A DNA stretch of 64,000 bases from a bacterium (lineage in GTDB: Bacteria; Bacteroidota; Ignavibacteria; Kapaibacteriales; UBA2268): contig JANJTB010000006.1 in assembly GCA_024711295.1 (NCBI GenBank), forward strand, positions 1 to 64,000, read 5' to 3'. Shown here piece after piece: positions 1 through 9,699 of this stretch. Every line of letters starts with the position of its first letter. Position 1 is the first letter of the stretch. The position numbers were made by a program, and so were the translations under genes. The notes beneath the pieces were generated by a model. That model searched no databases. It was not told where the DNA came from and saw only the letters and a program-made list of their open reading frames with translations.

Positions 1-838
1 CCAACAGAATTAGTAGCATAAGCTCTTACATAATATGTTGTGTTAGCTGATAAGCCTGTCAAACTTGATGAATAAGTTCCAATACCTGAGCCATCAGTAG
101 TTTTACTATTTGCAATCGTAGGATTTTGTGAGGTTGACCAGCACACACCACGAACAGTAACATTTGCACCACCATCATTTGTAACATTACCACCTGATTG
201 CGCAGAATTGTAAGTGATGTTACTTATATTAGCTGTGCTTACACTAGGTAAAGTAGTGCCAGAAGTAAATGAAAGCTCATCTCCATAAGCAGTACCAACA
301 GAATTAGTAGCATAAGCTCTTACATAATATGTTGTGTTAGATTGTAATCCGGTAATGCTTGAGCTAAAGCTTCCAGTACCAGTGCCATTAGTAGTTTTAG
401 AGTCATTGATCGTAGGATTTTGTGATGTTGACCAACAAACACCTCTCGAAGTTACACTTGCTCCACCAGTGTTTGAAACAAAGCCCCCAGTTAATGCCGA
501 ATTAGAGGTTACACTTGAAATGTTGCTTGTAATAACAGTAGGAACTGTTGCTTCTGTAGTGAAAGAAATCTGCTCCCCATAAGCTGTACCAATTGAATTA
601 GTAGCATAAGCCCTTACATAATAAGTAGTACTTGGCAGCAATCCTGAAATATTTGAATTGTAACTGCCTAAACCTGTACCATTTGTGGTCTTGTTATTAG
701 AGGTTGTTGGGTTTTGTGTTGTAGCCCAACACACACCACGAGCAGTAACTTCTGCTCCACCATCGTCTGTTATATTACCACCTGACTGCGCAGAATTATG
801 TGTTATCGAGGTTATACTACTAGTGCTTAAAGTTGCCA
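1..838 (-). repeat. Tandem 294-bp (98-residue) in-frame repeats within the giant surface protein
   Basis: Three consecutive modules start at 1, 295 and 589 with an exact period of 294 bp. Each encodes a module containing 'ARGVCWSTSQNPT' or close variants and 'TTYYVRAYATNSVG'. The first 46 bases of the units at 1 and 295 are identical, including synonymous positions, while the remainder has diverged. The array continues beyond the window start, so its copy number is unknown. Confidence 0.9.
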
Positions 839-3800
839 GTTTTTGTATTATTTTAAAATTGTAAATTGCTGACCAATTAGTTGTATCAGCAAAGTCAGCA
901 GCTAAAACTCTCCAATAATAAATAGTATTGAAATTTAGTTGTGGTGTTGACGAACTAAGTTGATTTGATACCTGCCAATTGTCATAAATAACTGAATTAA
1001 AATTTGAAGTTGTAGATATCTGTATTCTGTAGTTACTTGCATAATTTACATTAACCCACTCAAAATTAAATGGAATTTCCGAAATTTCTGAACCGTTAGA
1101 TGGATTTGTCAAATTTGGGATAACAAGTGAGTCTTTAGTAGTGAAGTTATTCACAGATGACCAACTTGTAGTATCATTACCATATATTCCCCTGATTTTC
1201 CAAAAGTACTTTGTAGAATTGTAAATTGCAACATTATAAGTTGTATCTTGAGTAATTAAAGAAGCATAAAGACTACTAAAGTCAGAAATCTTTGAAACTT
1301 GAAGTTGATATTTATTTGCAGTAAAAAGTTTATTCCACAAAAATTTACTGCTTTTCTTCACATTGCTGGCATTATTTGCAGGTTCAATCAATACAATTGT
1401 TTGCTCAAGGGTTTTAAATCTAAATGTTGAGGACCAATTTGAGCTAGTATCAGAAGTATTTGCCTTTACTCTCCAATAGTAGTTCGTAAAATAATCAAGC
1501 CCTATAAGATTCAATGTATTTGAAACAGTTTCCTGATTCAAAACTACATTGCTGAAATCGTCTGTCTTTGATAGAACCACAGTATAGCTTGTAGCATTAT
1601 TTACAGTATTCCAGTTTAATGTTGTGTTAATCGAAACGTTATTTGTTTGGTTTGCCGGGCTGGTAAGAGTTGGAGTAGCCAAACTTATAGCATTTAAATA
1701 AACGGAATAATCTTCTACTTCGCCCCAAGCTGCTGTTTCACAAGGAGTAAGAGTTTCATTCCACAACAACCTTACTCTCATAATTGTAGAGCCTTTAGTC
1801 GCTGTTTGAGGAATTGGTACACTTGTACTAAAATTTACATAATTTGAAGTTGTCAATTGATAAAATTCACCTGCATCAGTGAAGTCCCCATCATGATTCC
1901 AATCGAACCAAACACCACATAAATCACCGGAGTAGGGCTGAGGATTAGTTACACTTATGTTGTATGAGCTTCCCTTGATCACTGTTGTAGATAAGTCAGT
2001 GTAGTCGCTATATGAATTACAAATAGAACTTTTATCCAAGGAGTTAAATACAACCCTTCCAATAAATTCATCACAATTTGTTGTTGTTGGAATGCAGTAT
2101 AAATGATTTGTACTTCTGGTAGTAAATTTATACATCTGAGACCATGGCCCTAAATTGCCCGAAATTAATCCAACTACACGCCAATAGTAAATAGTGCCAA
2201 GTTCAACAGGTTGTTTTGATATTAAGCTAAATGTTGTATTAACAGTGTCAGTATCAATAATATTTGAAAAACTTTCATTCTTAGAAATTTGTATAATATA
2301 TGAAGTAACACCATCAACCGATGACCATTTTAATGAATCAACAAGTTTAATATTAGTTGCATTATTTTGTGGCAATACCAAATCAGGTGCAGCTATGTCA
2401 AGTTGAATTTTAAAGTTCCATATAGGTGACCATGTACTTGTTTCGCTACCTTTTTTAGAATTTACTCTCCAGTAATATTGTGTATTATAATCAAACAATG
2501 AGTCGTGCATTACAAAAGTTGTATCACTAAGTTGATCACTATTGTATATTGGATTACTCATATTCGAATTTAAGGATACCTGAAGAGTATAAGCAGTTGC
2601 TCCCGGAGCTTTATTCCAAATAATTTTACTTCCTAAGGAAACTCCGGCAAAATTATTTCCGGGTATTAATTGCTGTGGTGTATAGACTTCATCAGACGGG
2701 TCAATTTCTGTATCCCAAAGTCCTCTACCGTATGTGGATGCTCTAAGTCTGCTGGTGTTATAATGAATTTCTAACTCTGTTATTGTCACATCAGGCAAAT
2801 AGCCGTTGAAATCTTGCCATGAGGTGGTATTATCATCTCTCCAGAAAACTCCAATGTCAGTTCCGACATATATCCTATTTTGTTTATTCCTTTGATAAAC
2901 AATTGTATTAACTGGTACATTGGGTAAAGATCCTGATAAATTTGTCCAACTACTTCCTGCATTAGTTGAATAAAATACTTTATTTCCGGATGAGTAACCC
3001 GAAAATGTAGCGTATATCTTAAGCGGATCATTTTCATCTATTGCCAGATAAGTGTTTGTTTGTGTTATAGGCAAAGTTATGTTGTTCCATGTTCCTCCTC
3101 CATCAGTAGTGTACTTAAGTGATCCACCAGTACCTGCATAAATATAATCTGGATTAGAGGGAGCAACATGCAGTACTGATAAATTAGTATTCCAACCACT
3201 AGATATGGCAGACCAACTACCTCCACCGTTTGTTGTTTTCCAAAGGTTTTTATAACCCATAAAAATAATATTTGAATTAGTTGGATGTATTACATAAGGT
3301 GTAACCCATCCACCTGTTTCACCTGCCGGAAGATTTATTGCCGAAAAGCTTGAACCACCGTTAGTTGATTTTCTGATAGCACCATAATATAGCGAACCAT
3401 ACATGATATCGGCATTAGTATGGTCAATCAGGCACTCCATACCATCTCCACCAATAGCATCACTCCAGGTTCCGCTTTTTAGTAACTTTGTTCCATTATC
3501 CTGTGACCCTGCAATAATTCTTGCAGAATTAGTTTTAGATGCTCCCAATCTGTAATATTGAGTTATATTGAGACCATTACCTAACCAAGACCAATTTGAA
3601 CCTTTGTTTGTTGATCTGTAAATTCCACCATCATTTCCGTTGTATAATCTATTTGTTGATTTTGCAAAGCCAAGATAATGATGGTCTGCATGAACAGCAG
3701 CCGCACCGGTACCTGTCCAATGTGCGACTATAGACCAAGAGCTGCCACCATTTGTTGACCTCCAAATATTAACACCACCTACATATATTTCATTGATGTC

Positions 3801-4991
3801 TGTTGGAGAGCAAGCCAACACAAGATCGTACCATGCCTGCCCGCCAGCATCACTTCCGTTTGAATTCCAACCAAGTAAATTCAGACCTCCACCATCATAA
3901 GTATAAATAGCAGTCCAATTATCACCTGCATTTGTAGTTTTGTAAACACCGTAAAAGCCATTGTTGTTGTTGCCACCTGAATACCCGTACAAAGCATAAA
4001 CAACATTAGTGTCTGCAGGAGAAACAGCTAATTCTGTTCTTCGAAGGTTTGTTGTAGGTAGCCCATTTGTGAGAGTAGTCCAGTTCGAACCATTATTAGT
4101 AGATCGAATGATTGTAGTTGCGCTTGATGCATACAAAGTTGTTGGATTCCCGGGTTTGAATTCAATATCATAATAAGTACCAGAATTTAATTGTGACCAG
4201 CTATTACCTGAATTGGTGGTCCTGAAAATTCCAATTGAAGTTGCAGCAAACAAAGTTTTGAAGTCAGTAGGACTCATTATTATTTTTCTAATAGTTCTGG
4301 TATTGCTGGTTGACCAATTCAGTCCGGTTGTATTCCATGTTTCTCCTCCATCGGTTGATTTGAGCACTCCAATGCTGTATGTATCACTAGCATCTCCGTC
4401 ACCAGTTGCAATATACATTATAGATGTGGTATCTGGCTGTATGGCAATAGATGAAACACCAAGACAGTTAAAATTATCGAATTTGGATGTCCAGGTCGAT
4501 CCGTCATCGGTTGATTTCCATAAACCACCACTTGGAGAACCTACCCATATTGTAGTATTCGTTGTTCCGTTATAATTTGGGTCTTCTTCAATCCAATTTA
4601 GTCTACCTAATCCTGCATAACCACCTGGAGATGTATAAGGACCAAGGCTTACCCATGAGTTGACTTCCTGTAATTTTTCTTTATTATCTTTTCTATTTTT
4701 CCATTTAGTTTTTTCATTAAAAATATGGGAAGAACTAGGAAAATTTCCATCTGGATAAACTCTTTGCTCCCATTGCCATTCCCACCTTTTAAATGCCTTC
4801 CAACCACCCATTTCATTCTTGGGTGTGCCGTGCCCAATATTTTTACCCTGCCAATAATCGTTGAAGCTCTTCTGTAAGTCATAAAAATTTATGTTGTCTT
4901 TACCAAATTTTTCACGCCAATCTTGTGAATAAGTAATTGAAGTTGATAAAATCAATGCTATTGACATAATTGTGTATAAATATTTGTTCAT
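1..4991 (-). CDS. Giant secreted surface protein: sortilin/BNR-type beta-propeller, FN3-like modules, GEVED domain and 98-residue tandem repeats (C-terminus outside window)
   Basis: This is an open frame of at least 1,663 codons that runs off the window. The ATG at 4989-4991 is followed by a signal peptide (MNKYLYTIMSIALILS...). Residues about 100-765 contain repeated 'GGLWKSTDDGSTW'-type blades with Asp-box-like motifs, typical of VPS10/sortilin or BNR propellers in Bacteroidota exoproteins. Residues about 770-955 and 1095-1385 are FN3/Ig-like modules with recurring 'YYWRV' strands. Residues about 960-1090 carry the GEVED signature (GEVEDY near residue 1088) and a 'WFDWNHDGDF' segment. From about residue 1385 on, 98-residue modules repeat. 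The domain set predicts a secreted or cell-surface protein, probably a T9SS client, but the sorting domain would lie outside the window. I read the frame in several separate segments and found no interruption. Substrate or ligand is unknown. Confidence 0.85.
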   Translation of the reverse strand, partial: MNKYLYTIMSIALILSTSITYSQDWREKFGKDNINFYDLQKSFNDYWQGKNIGHGTPKNEMGGWKAFKRWEWQWEQRVYPDGNFPSSSHIFNEKTKWKNRKDNKEKLQEVNSWVSLGPYTSPGGYAGLGRLNWIEEDPNYNGTTNTTIWVGSPSGGLWKSTDDGSTWTSKFDNFNCLGVSSIAIQPDTTSIMYIATGDGDASDTYSIGVLKSTDGGETWNTTGLNWSTSNTRTIRKIIMSPTDFKTLFAATSIGIFRTTNSGNSWSQLNSGTYYDIEFKPGNPTTLYASSATTIIRSTNNGSNWTTLTNGLPTTNLRRTELAVSPADTNVVYALYGYSGGNNNNGFYGVYKTTNAGDNWTAIYTYDGGGLNLLGWNSNGSDAGGQAWYDLVLACSPTDINEIYVGGVNIWRSTNGGSSWSIVAHWTGTGAAAVHADHHYLGFAKSTNRLYNGNDGGIYRSTNKGSNWSWLGNGLNITQYYRLGASKTNSARIIAGSQDNGTKLLKSGTWSDAIGGDGMECLIDHTNADIMYGSLYYGAIRKSTNGGSSFSAINLPAGETGGWVTPYVIHPTNSNIIFMGYKNLWKTTNGGGSWSAISSGWNTNLSVLHVAPSNPDYIYAGTGGSLKYTTDGGGTWNNITLPITQTNTYLAIDENDPLKIYATFSGYSSGNKVFYSTNAGSSWTNLSGSLPNVPVNTIVYQRNKQNRIYVGTDIGVFWRDDNTTSWQDFNGYLPDVTITELEIHYNTSRLRASTYGRGLWDTEIDPSDEVYTPQQLIPGNNFAGVSLGSKIIWNKAPGATAYTLQVSLNSNMSNPIYNSDQLSDTTFVMHDSLFDYNTQYYWRVNSKKGSETSTWSPIWNFKIQLDIAAPDLVLPQNNATNIKLVDSLKWSSVDGVTSYIIQISKNESFSNIIDTDTVNTTFSLISKQPVELGTIYYWRVVGLISGNLGPWSQMYKFTTRSTNHLYCIPTTTNCDEFIGRVVFNSLDKSSICNSYSDYTDLSTTVIKGSSYNISVTNPQPYSGDLCGVWFDWNHDGDFTDAGEFYQLTTSNYVNFSTSVPIPQTATKGSTIMRVRLLWNETLTPCETAAWGEVEDYSVYLNAISLATPTLTSPANQTNNVSINTTLNWNTVNNATSYTVVLSKTDDFSNVVLNQETVSNTLNLIGLDYFTNYYWRVKANTSDTSSNWSSTFRFKTLEQTIVLIEPANNASNVKKSSKFLWNKLFTANKYQLQVSKISDFSSLYASLITQDTTYNVAIYNSTKYFWKIRGIYGNDTTSWSSVNNFTTKDSLVIPNLTNPSNGSEISEIPFNFEWVNVNYASNYRIQISTTSNFNSVIYDNWQVSNQLSSSTPQLNFNTIYYWRVLAADFADTTNWSAIYNFKIIQKLATLSTSSITSITHNSAQSGGNITDDGGAEVTARGVCWATTQNPTTSNNKTTNGTGLGSYNSNISGLLPSTTYYVRAYATNSIGTAYGEQISFTTEATVPTVITSNISSVTSNSALTGGFVSNTGGASVTSRGVCWSTSQNPTINDSKTTNGTGTGSFSSSITGLQSNTTYYVRAYATNSVGTAYGDELSFTSGTTLPSVSTANISNITYNSAQSGGNVTNDGGANVTVRGVCWSTSQNPTIANSKTTDGSGIGTYSSSLTGLSANTTYYVRAYATNSV

Positions 4992-5189
4992 ATAAATACC
5001 TATCGATAATTTATGTTACTAGTATTATTTGTAACTACAAAATTAACATAAAAACATCAAAAAATTACCTTTTAAATTAAAAATAAACTAAAAATTCCAA
5101 TCATTTGTAGTCGAATTTGCTAATTCTCAAATATTAGAAAATCATTTACGTTACTATATAACTTAATATGCACTTAAACTATTCCACGT

Positions 5190-6488
5190 ATGAAATTCTT
5201 AATATTTGCATTTGTTTTAACTTTTAACACAATTGTTATTTTCTCTCAGAACATCAAAGGAGAAGCTGTAGAGAAATTCTATTTTGATGCTGTTGTGTTT
5301 GAAGGTGATACTGCAAATTCAGGTAGGCTTGACGTTTATGTGATGGTACCATACCAAACACTTAACTTCATTAAAAGTGCTAATGTTTTTGGATCTTCAT
5401 TTACTTTGGATATCAGTATAATTGATTCTTCAGGCAATACAGTTGAGTCAAGTAAATTTGAACGAACAATCAGAGAAAAGGAATATTTTGTTACCAAAGG
5501 TGGTACAGGACAATTTGATTACAGTCAATCAATTTTTTATCTGAAACCCGGTAAGTACAAAGTTGCAGTTAATATTTTGGATAAATTCAATAAGCAGGAA
5601 TATTCAAAGCAAAGAATTATTACGGTATTAAATTTTGATGAATATGATTTTTCTTTGAGTGGTATTTTGTTGTTGAGTTCGGTAGAGGAATCACAAGGTA
5701 AATTCAAAATTACTCCTCACATTTCGGATAATATCGGGAATTTAGGTTCAGGTTTCTTTATTTTTTATGAGTCTAACAATAAAAGATATCAATCAGATTC
5801 GGTAGATTATATTTGGGAAATATTTAATTCAAAGAATGAACTTATTGCATTTGGTAACAGAGTCAGAAAATACTGCGGACCTGCACGTAGTCAGCAGTTT
5901 ATAAAGATTCCAAAAGTTGATGAATTAGTTAGTGGAACTTATCTGCTGAAATTAACAGCTGTAATGCCTGATACAATTAAAGAAACAGCTAATTCGCGAA
6001 TACTTGCAATTACACAGAGAACCATCAATTATGCACGTACGTTTGGCGGTAACGTGCTAAATGACATTAATCTTGCTATCCGACAATTACGGTATGTAGC
6101 CTACCAGTCTGATATTGATTATATTAATGATGGTACCACCACTGGTGAAAAACAAAAAAGATTTGAAGCATTTTGGAAAAAGCTGGATCCATCTCCCGGT
6201 ACCGAGAGAAATGAATCGTTCGAAGAATATTACTCCAGAATAGAATATGCTAATTCTGCTTTTAAAAGTTACCAAGATGGGTGGATGACTGATAAAGGTA
6301 TGGTTTATATAATTTTTGGCCCTCCATATTCCAGTGAAAGGTCAAATAACTTTAATGATAATAGAATTTTTGAAAGATGGACATATCTAAATAATCGTGA
6401 ATTTATTTTTGCAGATAATTCAGGATTTGGTGATTTTAGGTTGATGAGGCCTATGTCAATTACCGAAAAGTATAGATATACTAGATAA
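5190..6488 (+). CDS. GWxTD domain-containing secreted protein
   Basis: A 432-residue protein with an N-terminal signal peptide (residues 1-19, cleavage probably near FSQ). The first 280 residues are beta-rich, and the C-terminal region has the GWxTD signature (GWMTD at 364-368, followed by GMVYIIFGPP). GWxTD domains are mainly found in the Bacteroidota/Ignavibacteria and Acidobacteria groups and have no established biochemical function. The ATG is preceded by about 200 bp shared with the divergent giant surface-protein gene. Only 17 bp separate the stop from der, so co-transcription is likely. The protein is probably periplasmic or surface exposed; its role is unknown. Confidence 0.85.
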   Translation: MKFLIFAFVLTFNTIVIFSQNIKGEAVEKFYFDAVVFEGDTANSGRLDVYVMVPYQTLNFIKSANVFGSSFTLDISIIDSSGNTVESSKFERTIREKEYFVTKGGTGQFDYSQSIFYLKPGKYKVAVNILDKFNKQEYSKQRIITVLNFDEYDFSLSGILLLSSVEESQGKFKITPHISDNIGNLGSGFFIFYESNNKRYQSDSVDYIWEIFNSKNELIAFGNRVRKYCGPARSQQFIKIPKVDELVSGTYLLKLTAVMPDTIKETANSRILAITQRTINYARTFGGNVLNDINLAIRQLRYVAYQSDIDYINDGTTTGEKQKRFEAFWKKLDPSPGTERNESFEEYYSRIEYANSAFKSYQDGWMTDKGMVYIIFGPPYSSERSNNFNDNRIFERWTYLNNREFIFADNSGFGDFRLMRPMSITEKYRYTR

Positions 6489-6505
6489 TAACAGGATTTA
6501 ATAAT

Positions 6506-7831
6506 ATGAATTTAGTCGCAATTGTAGGAAGACCTAACGTAGGCAAATCAACTCTTTTCAATAGATTAATCGGCCAACGCGAAGCCATTGTAGAGGATAC
6601 ACCGGGTGTAACCCGTGATAGAATTTATGGAGTCAGCGATTGGAACGGTATTAGATTCATGGTGGTTGACACAGGTGGATTTATCCCAGGGAGCGAAGAT
6701 GATATGGAAAGAGCCATACGTGAGCAGGCGATGATTGCAATAGATGAAGCTGACAGAATAATCTTTGTAACTGATGGTAGAGATGGTGTAACTCCATTTG
6801 ATGAGGATATTGCTAAAATTCTTCGTACTTCACAAAAGAAAGTTGCGCTTGTTGTAAATAAATGTGATAATACTACTCAGGATAACTATTCTTATGAGTT
6901 TCATAAATTGGGATTGGGAGAACCTTTTCCTGTTTCAGCTCTTAACGGACATAATACAGGTGATTTCTTAGATTTAGTAGTCGAGGGATTGCGGGATTTT
7001 GACCCTGATGAACAAGATGGAAGGCTCAAAATTGCAATTGTAGGAAGACCAAACGCAGGCAAGTCCAGCCTAACAAATGCTCTGACAGGAAAAGACAGGT
7101 CTATAGTTACAAATATACCTGGCACAACAAGAGATTCTGTGGATTCAGTTATTAAGTATTATGGTGAAGATATTGTTTTGATTGACACAGCCGGCTTGAG
7201 AAAACGCTCACAAGTGAAAGAAAACATTGAAATGTATTCAATGCTCAGAACATCTAGAGCTATTGAAAGATGCGATATAGCAGTGATAATGATTGACGCT
7301 GAACGTGGTATGGAAGACCAGGACAAAAAAATTATCAATCAAATTAATGATGCCCGAAAAGGAATCATTATTGCAGTTAATAAATGGGATTTGATTGAAA
7401 AAGAGACTAAAACTGCCGATGAATGGATGAAGAAAATCCGTGAAGATATGCGAACTTTTGAATATATACCTATTGTATTTATTTCTGCTGTAACAAAACA
7501 AAGAATAAGCAAAATTCTCGATGTTGCTAAAGAGATTAGGGATAGAAGATTGTTAAGGATAAAAACATCAGTTCTGAATGAAGTTATGTTGCAAATTCTT
7601 GATAAAACTCCACCTCCATCAGTCAGGGGTTACGATTTAAGAATAAATTATATTACTCAGGTTGGTACCGAGCCACCTGTATTTGCTTTTTTCTGTAATC
7701 ATCCTCAATTAATACCTGATTCTTACAAAAGATTTATAGAAAATACAATGAGGAAAAATTTCGACCTTGCAGGTACACCAATTTCATTTATTTTCAGAAG
7801 AAAAAATACCCCGTGGACTGAAAGAGAATAA
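6506..7831 (+). CDS. der: Ribosome-associated GTPase Der (EngA)
   Basis: A 441-residue double GTPase needed for 50S subunit assembly. The first G domain has G1 GRPNVGKS at 8-15, G3 DTGG at 55-58 and G4 NKCD at 118-121. The second G domain has G1 GRPNAGKS at 180-187, G3 DTAG and G4 NKWD. A KH-like C-terminal domain follows and includes the family-typical 'TPPPSVRGYDL' region. Length and domain order match canonical Der. It is the second gene after the GWxTD protein, and a strong hairpin terminator lies just downstream. Confidence 0.97.
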   Translation: MNLVAIVGRPNVGKSTLFNRLIGQREAIVEDTPGVTRDRIYGVSDWNGIRFMVVDTGGFIPGSEDDMERAIREQAMIAIDEADRIIFVTDGRDGVTPFDEDIAKILRTSQKKVALVVNKCDNTTQDNYSYEFHKLGLGEPFPVSALNGHNTGDFLDLVVEGLRDFDPDEQDGRLKIAIVGRPNAGKSSLTNALTGKDRSIVTNIPGTTRDSVDSVIKYYGEDIVLIDTAGLRKRSQVKENIEMYSMLRTSRAIERCDIAVIMIDAERGMEDQDKKIINQINDARKGIIIAVNKWDLIEKETKTADEWMKKIREDMRTFEYIPIVFISAVTKQRISKILDVAKEIRDRRLLRIKTSVLNEVMLQILDKTPPPSVRGYDLRINYITQVGTEPPVFAFFCNHPQLIPDSYKRFIENTMRKNFDLAGTPISFIFRRKNTPWTERE

Positions 7832-7854
7832 TGGTCATTTCAATAATAAAAAAA

Positions 7855-7893
7855 AATCTTTATCAGATATACTCCGATAAAGATTTTTTTTTT
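7855..7893. terminator. Bidirectional intrinsic terminator between der and the sigma-factor operon
   Basis: A 10-bp perfect inverted repeat (AATCTTTATC at 7855-7864, GATAAAGATT at 7876-7885) has an 11-base loop. It is flanked by an A-run on the left and a T-run on the right, so it can act on both strands. It lies between the converging stops of der (7831) and the Spy-like gene (7911). Confidence 0.85.
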
Positions 7894-7910
7894 AAATGAT
7901 TATAACAGAA

Positions 7911-8414
7911 TCAATCTCGGTTATTTTTTCTGAACTTTTTGAACTTTTTACTGTCAGGTGGAAATTCCTCACCGCCTCTTTCAAAAAGCATCTTTCGTAA
8001 ACGCTGATTAAACTGCATATCAAACACTAAGAATTTTGCAAAATTTTGTTCAGATAATATTGACTTCATCGAACTAATTTTGTTTTCAACAGCAGAATGC
8101 AATTCTTTCTGAGCATTTATTACTGCAGCAGATTTATCAGATAATTCTTTTGTACTAGCTTTTTCATCTAATAACTGCATTAGTTCTTGAGTATATTTGT
8201 GAAATAACTCGTTTTTCTCTTTTACTAACTTCTCAGCAGAATTGTACTTAACCAGGAATTTTTCGGACTCTGATTCATTTAAGTCTAAAATCTCTAATAG
8301 CTTTACTTTTTTGGCTGTTTCTATTCTTTCTCTTGATTTTGGATTATCCTGCGATACTAAATCAATGAAAGAAAATGCTAAAACCATCATCAACAAAAAA
8401 CTAAATCTCTGCAT
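7911..8414 (-). CDS. Spy/CpxP-like small periplasmic helical protein
   Basis: A 167-residue protein with a signal peptide (MQRFSFLLMMVLAFSFIDLVSQ). The rest is almost entirely charged helix, ending in a basic tail (KKFKKFRKNNRD). Composition, length and position third behind an ECF sigma and anti-sigma resemble LTXXQ/Spy/CpxP or RsxE-like envelope-stress proteins. No exact LTxxQ motif is visible; SILSEQNFAKFL is the closest. The gene overlaps the end of the anti-sigma gene by 14 bp, so it is probably translationally coupled. Family assignment is tentative. Confidence 0.6.
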   Translation of the reverse strand: MQRFSFLLMMVLAFSFIDLVSQDNPKSRERIETAKKVKLLEILDLNESESEKFLVKYNSAEKLVKEKNELFHKYTQELMQLLDEKASTKELSDKSAAVINAQKELHSAVENKISSMKSILSEQNFAKFLVFDMQFNQRLRKMLFERGGEEFPPDSKKFKKFRKNNRD

Positions 8415-9045
8415 TTTTTATTTCCTCCAGTAAAAATTGAAATTCTTCTTCATCAAGTTCTTGAATCTGTTCAAAAATAATATTTTCATTTGCAACATAA
8501 TTATAAGGTACTATCCTTAATACGGCTCGCTTACCAGCAGGATTAGAATCTTCAATTATCGAATTAATAACATCTACATTATCAACACCATTTCCCTGAT
8601 TAAAATCTATCGTATAAGAAGTTATGTAATCAGTTTCGTCAATTTCATAATTTCTTAAATCGTTAGTTTCGATTATTGTGTTTAATTTGTTGCTAAATTC
8701 TTTATTTGTATCAGTATTTTTTGTGCTATTAGTTATGAATATTAATACTGCTATAGATACTGCAACAGGAATAGCATACCTCAATAAAAGGCTCATTCCT
8801 GACTTTGAGGATTGATTTGATAGTCTTTTATTAACTTTGACAATTGTATTTCTGGTTTTATCATTGATTATTTTTTCAAAATCCATTTTATCAACCTGTG
8901 AAAATACTCTCCTAACTTCGTTTATTTCGTTAAGCAAGTCAGGGTGATTATTGATTTCAGATTCAAATACTGCTTTTTCAGTATCAGATAATCTATCAAA
9001 CACATAATCCGGCAGCTGTCCCTCTAATTGTTTTTTGCTTATCAT
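8401..9045 (-). CDS. Putative membrane-bound anti-sigma factor
   Basis: A 214-residue protein. An N-terminal cytoplasmic part (about 1-75) includes a segment resembling small anti-sigma domains ('LPDYVFDRLSDTEKAVFESE'). One transmembrane helix lies near residues 80-100 (LLLRYAIPVAVSIAVLIFI), followed by an acidic extracytoplasmic domain of about 110 residues. Its start overlaps the stop of the ECF sigma gene by 4 bp (ATGA), the usual sigma/anti-sigma arrangement. By analogy it would sequester the sigma factor until an envelope signal arrives. No zinc-binding HxxxCxxC motif is visible, so it is not a ZAS-type anti-sigma. Confidence 0.7.
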   Translation of the reverse strand: MISKKQLEGQLPDYVFDRLSDTEKAVFESEINNHPDLLNEINEVRRVFSQVDKMDFEKIINDKTRNTIVKVNKRLSNQSSKSGMSLLLRYAIPVAVSIAVLIFITNSTKNTDTNKEFSNKLNTIIETNDLRNYEIDETDYITSYTIDFNQGNGVDNVDVINSIIEDSNPAGKRAVLRIVPYNYVANENIIFEQIQELDEEEFQFLLEEIKNAEI

Positions 9046-9623
9046 TTTATAACCTCTGAGTTTGATTGATTTATATAAGAGGTGATTTTTTTAACCGCCT
9101 GGTGATAATTGGCTTTCAATCCACCAACGCTTGTTCCTATCATTTGTGAAATTTCTTCGTAAGTCAAGTCATCAAAATATCTAAGAGCAAATGTCTCTCT
9201 CTGCTTTTCGGGCAAACTTGCAATTGCCTTTCTAAATATACTGTCCAGTTCTTTTTTATCTAAACGTTCTTCTGGTGTTAGATCACTGCTGATGAAATCT
9301 TGCTCACTTACAGAATTATTAAGCGAAAAGAAGTTCCTAATTTTCTTTTTTCTCAAAAAATTTATTGAAATATTACTTGTAATTCTGTAAATCCATGTTT
9401 TAAAACTGCTTTTATTCTCAAATTTATGTAATGATGTCAAAACCTTAATGAATACTTCCTGAGTAATATCGTCAGCATCGTCATAATCATTTACAAACCT
9501 TAGTGCAGTAGCAAATACAAATTTTTTGTAAGTATTTACAATATCATTTGCTATTTTGTTGCTGTTGCTAGTTTTATAACTCTTGATTAAACTTAAATCT
9601 ATTTCCAAAACTGTTGCCGTCAC
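9042..9623 (-). CDS. ECF RNA polymerase sigma factor (RpoE-like)
   Basis: A sigma-70 family protein of about 193 residues. Region 2 contains 'DADDITQEVFIKVL' and 'FKTWIYRITSNISINFLRKK'. Region 4 contains 'LPEKQRETFALRYFDDLTYEEI' (in part) followed by a helix-turn-helix. Regions 1 and 3 are absent, as in ECF sigmas. The frame is open from a TTG at 9632, but a good promoter -7 box covers 9630-9637. The GTG at 9621-9623 or a later codon is therefore the more likely start. It heads the operon sigma, anti-sigma, Spy-like protein, a typical envelope-stress cassette. Autoregulation is plausible but not shown. Confidence 0.9.
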   Translation of the reverse strand: MTATVLEIDLSLIKSYKTSNSNKIANDIVNTYKKFVFATALRFVNDYDDADDITQEVFIKVLTSLHKFENKSSFKTWIYRITSNISINFLRKKKIRNFFSLNNSVSEQDFISSDLTPEERLDKKELDSIFRKAIASLPEKQRETFALRYFDDLTYEEISQMIGTSVGGLKANYHQAVKKITSYINQSNSEVIK

Positions 9624-9629
9624 GATAAT

Positions 9630-9658
9630 CAAAAATATTTATTAACAATCTTTATCAA
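9630..9658 (-). promoter_or_regulatory. Predicted Bacteroidota-type promoter of the ECF sigma operon
   Basis: On the minus strand, TTG at 9656-9658 is followed by an 18-bp spacer and TATTTTTG at 9630-9637, matching the TTTG/TAnnTTTG consensus. Transcription would begin around 9625, almost on top of the GTG at 9623. Confidence 0.5.
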
Positions 9659-9699
9659 TTAGACATATTGATTGAAAAAAGGTTTAATTATAGGAATAT

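Noticed and set aside
1-838. Direct repeats considered as a CRISPR array
   Set aside because: The units are 294 bp, in frame and fully coding for FN3-like modules, without short palindromic repeats or unique spacers.
4213-4575. A 120-codon plus-strand open frame inside the giant surface-protein gene
   Set aside because: It is antisense to a well-supported frame, has low-complexity composition created by the opposite strand's repeats, and has no start context or recognisable domain. The same applies to the short frames at 334-582, 2194-2406, 2786-3037 and 4649-4882.
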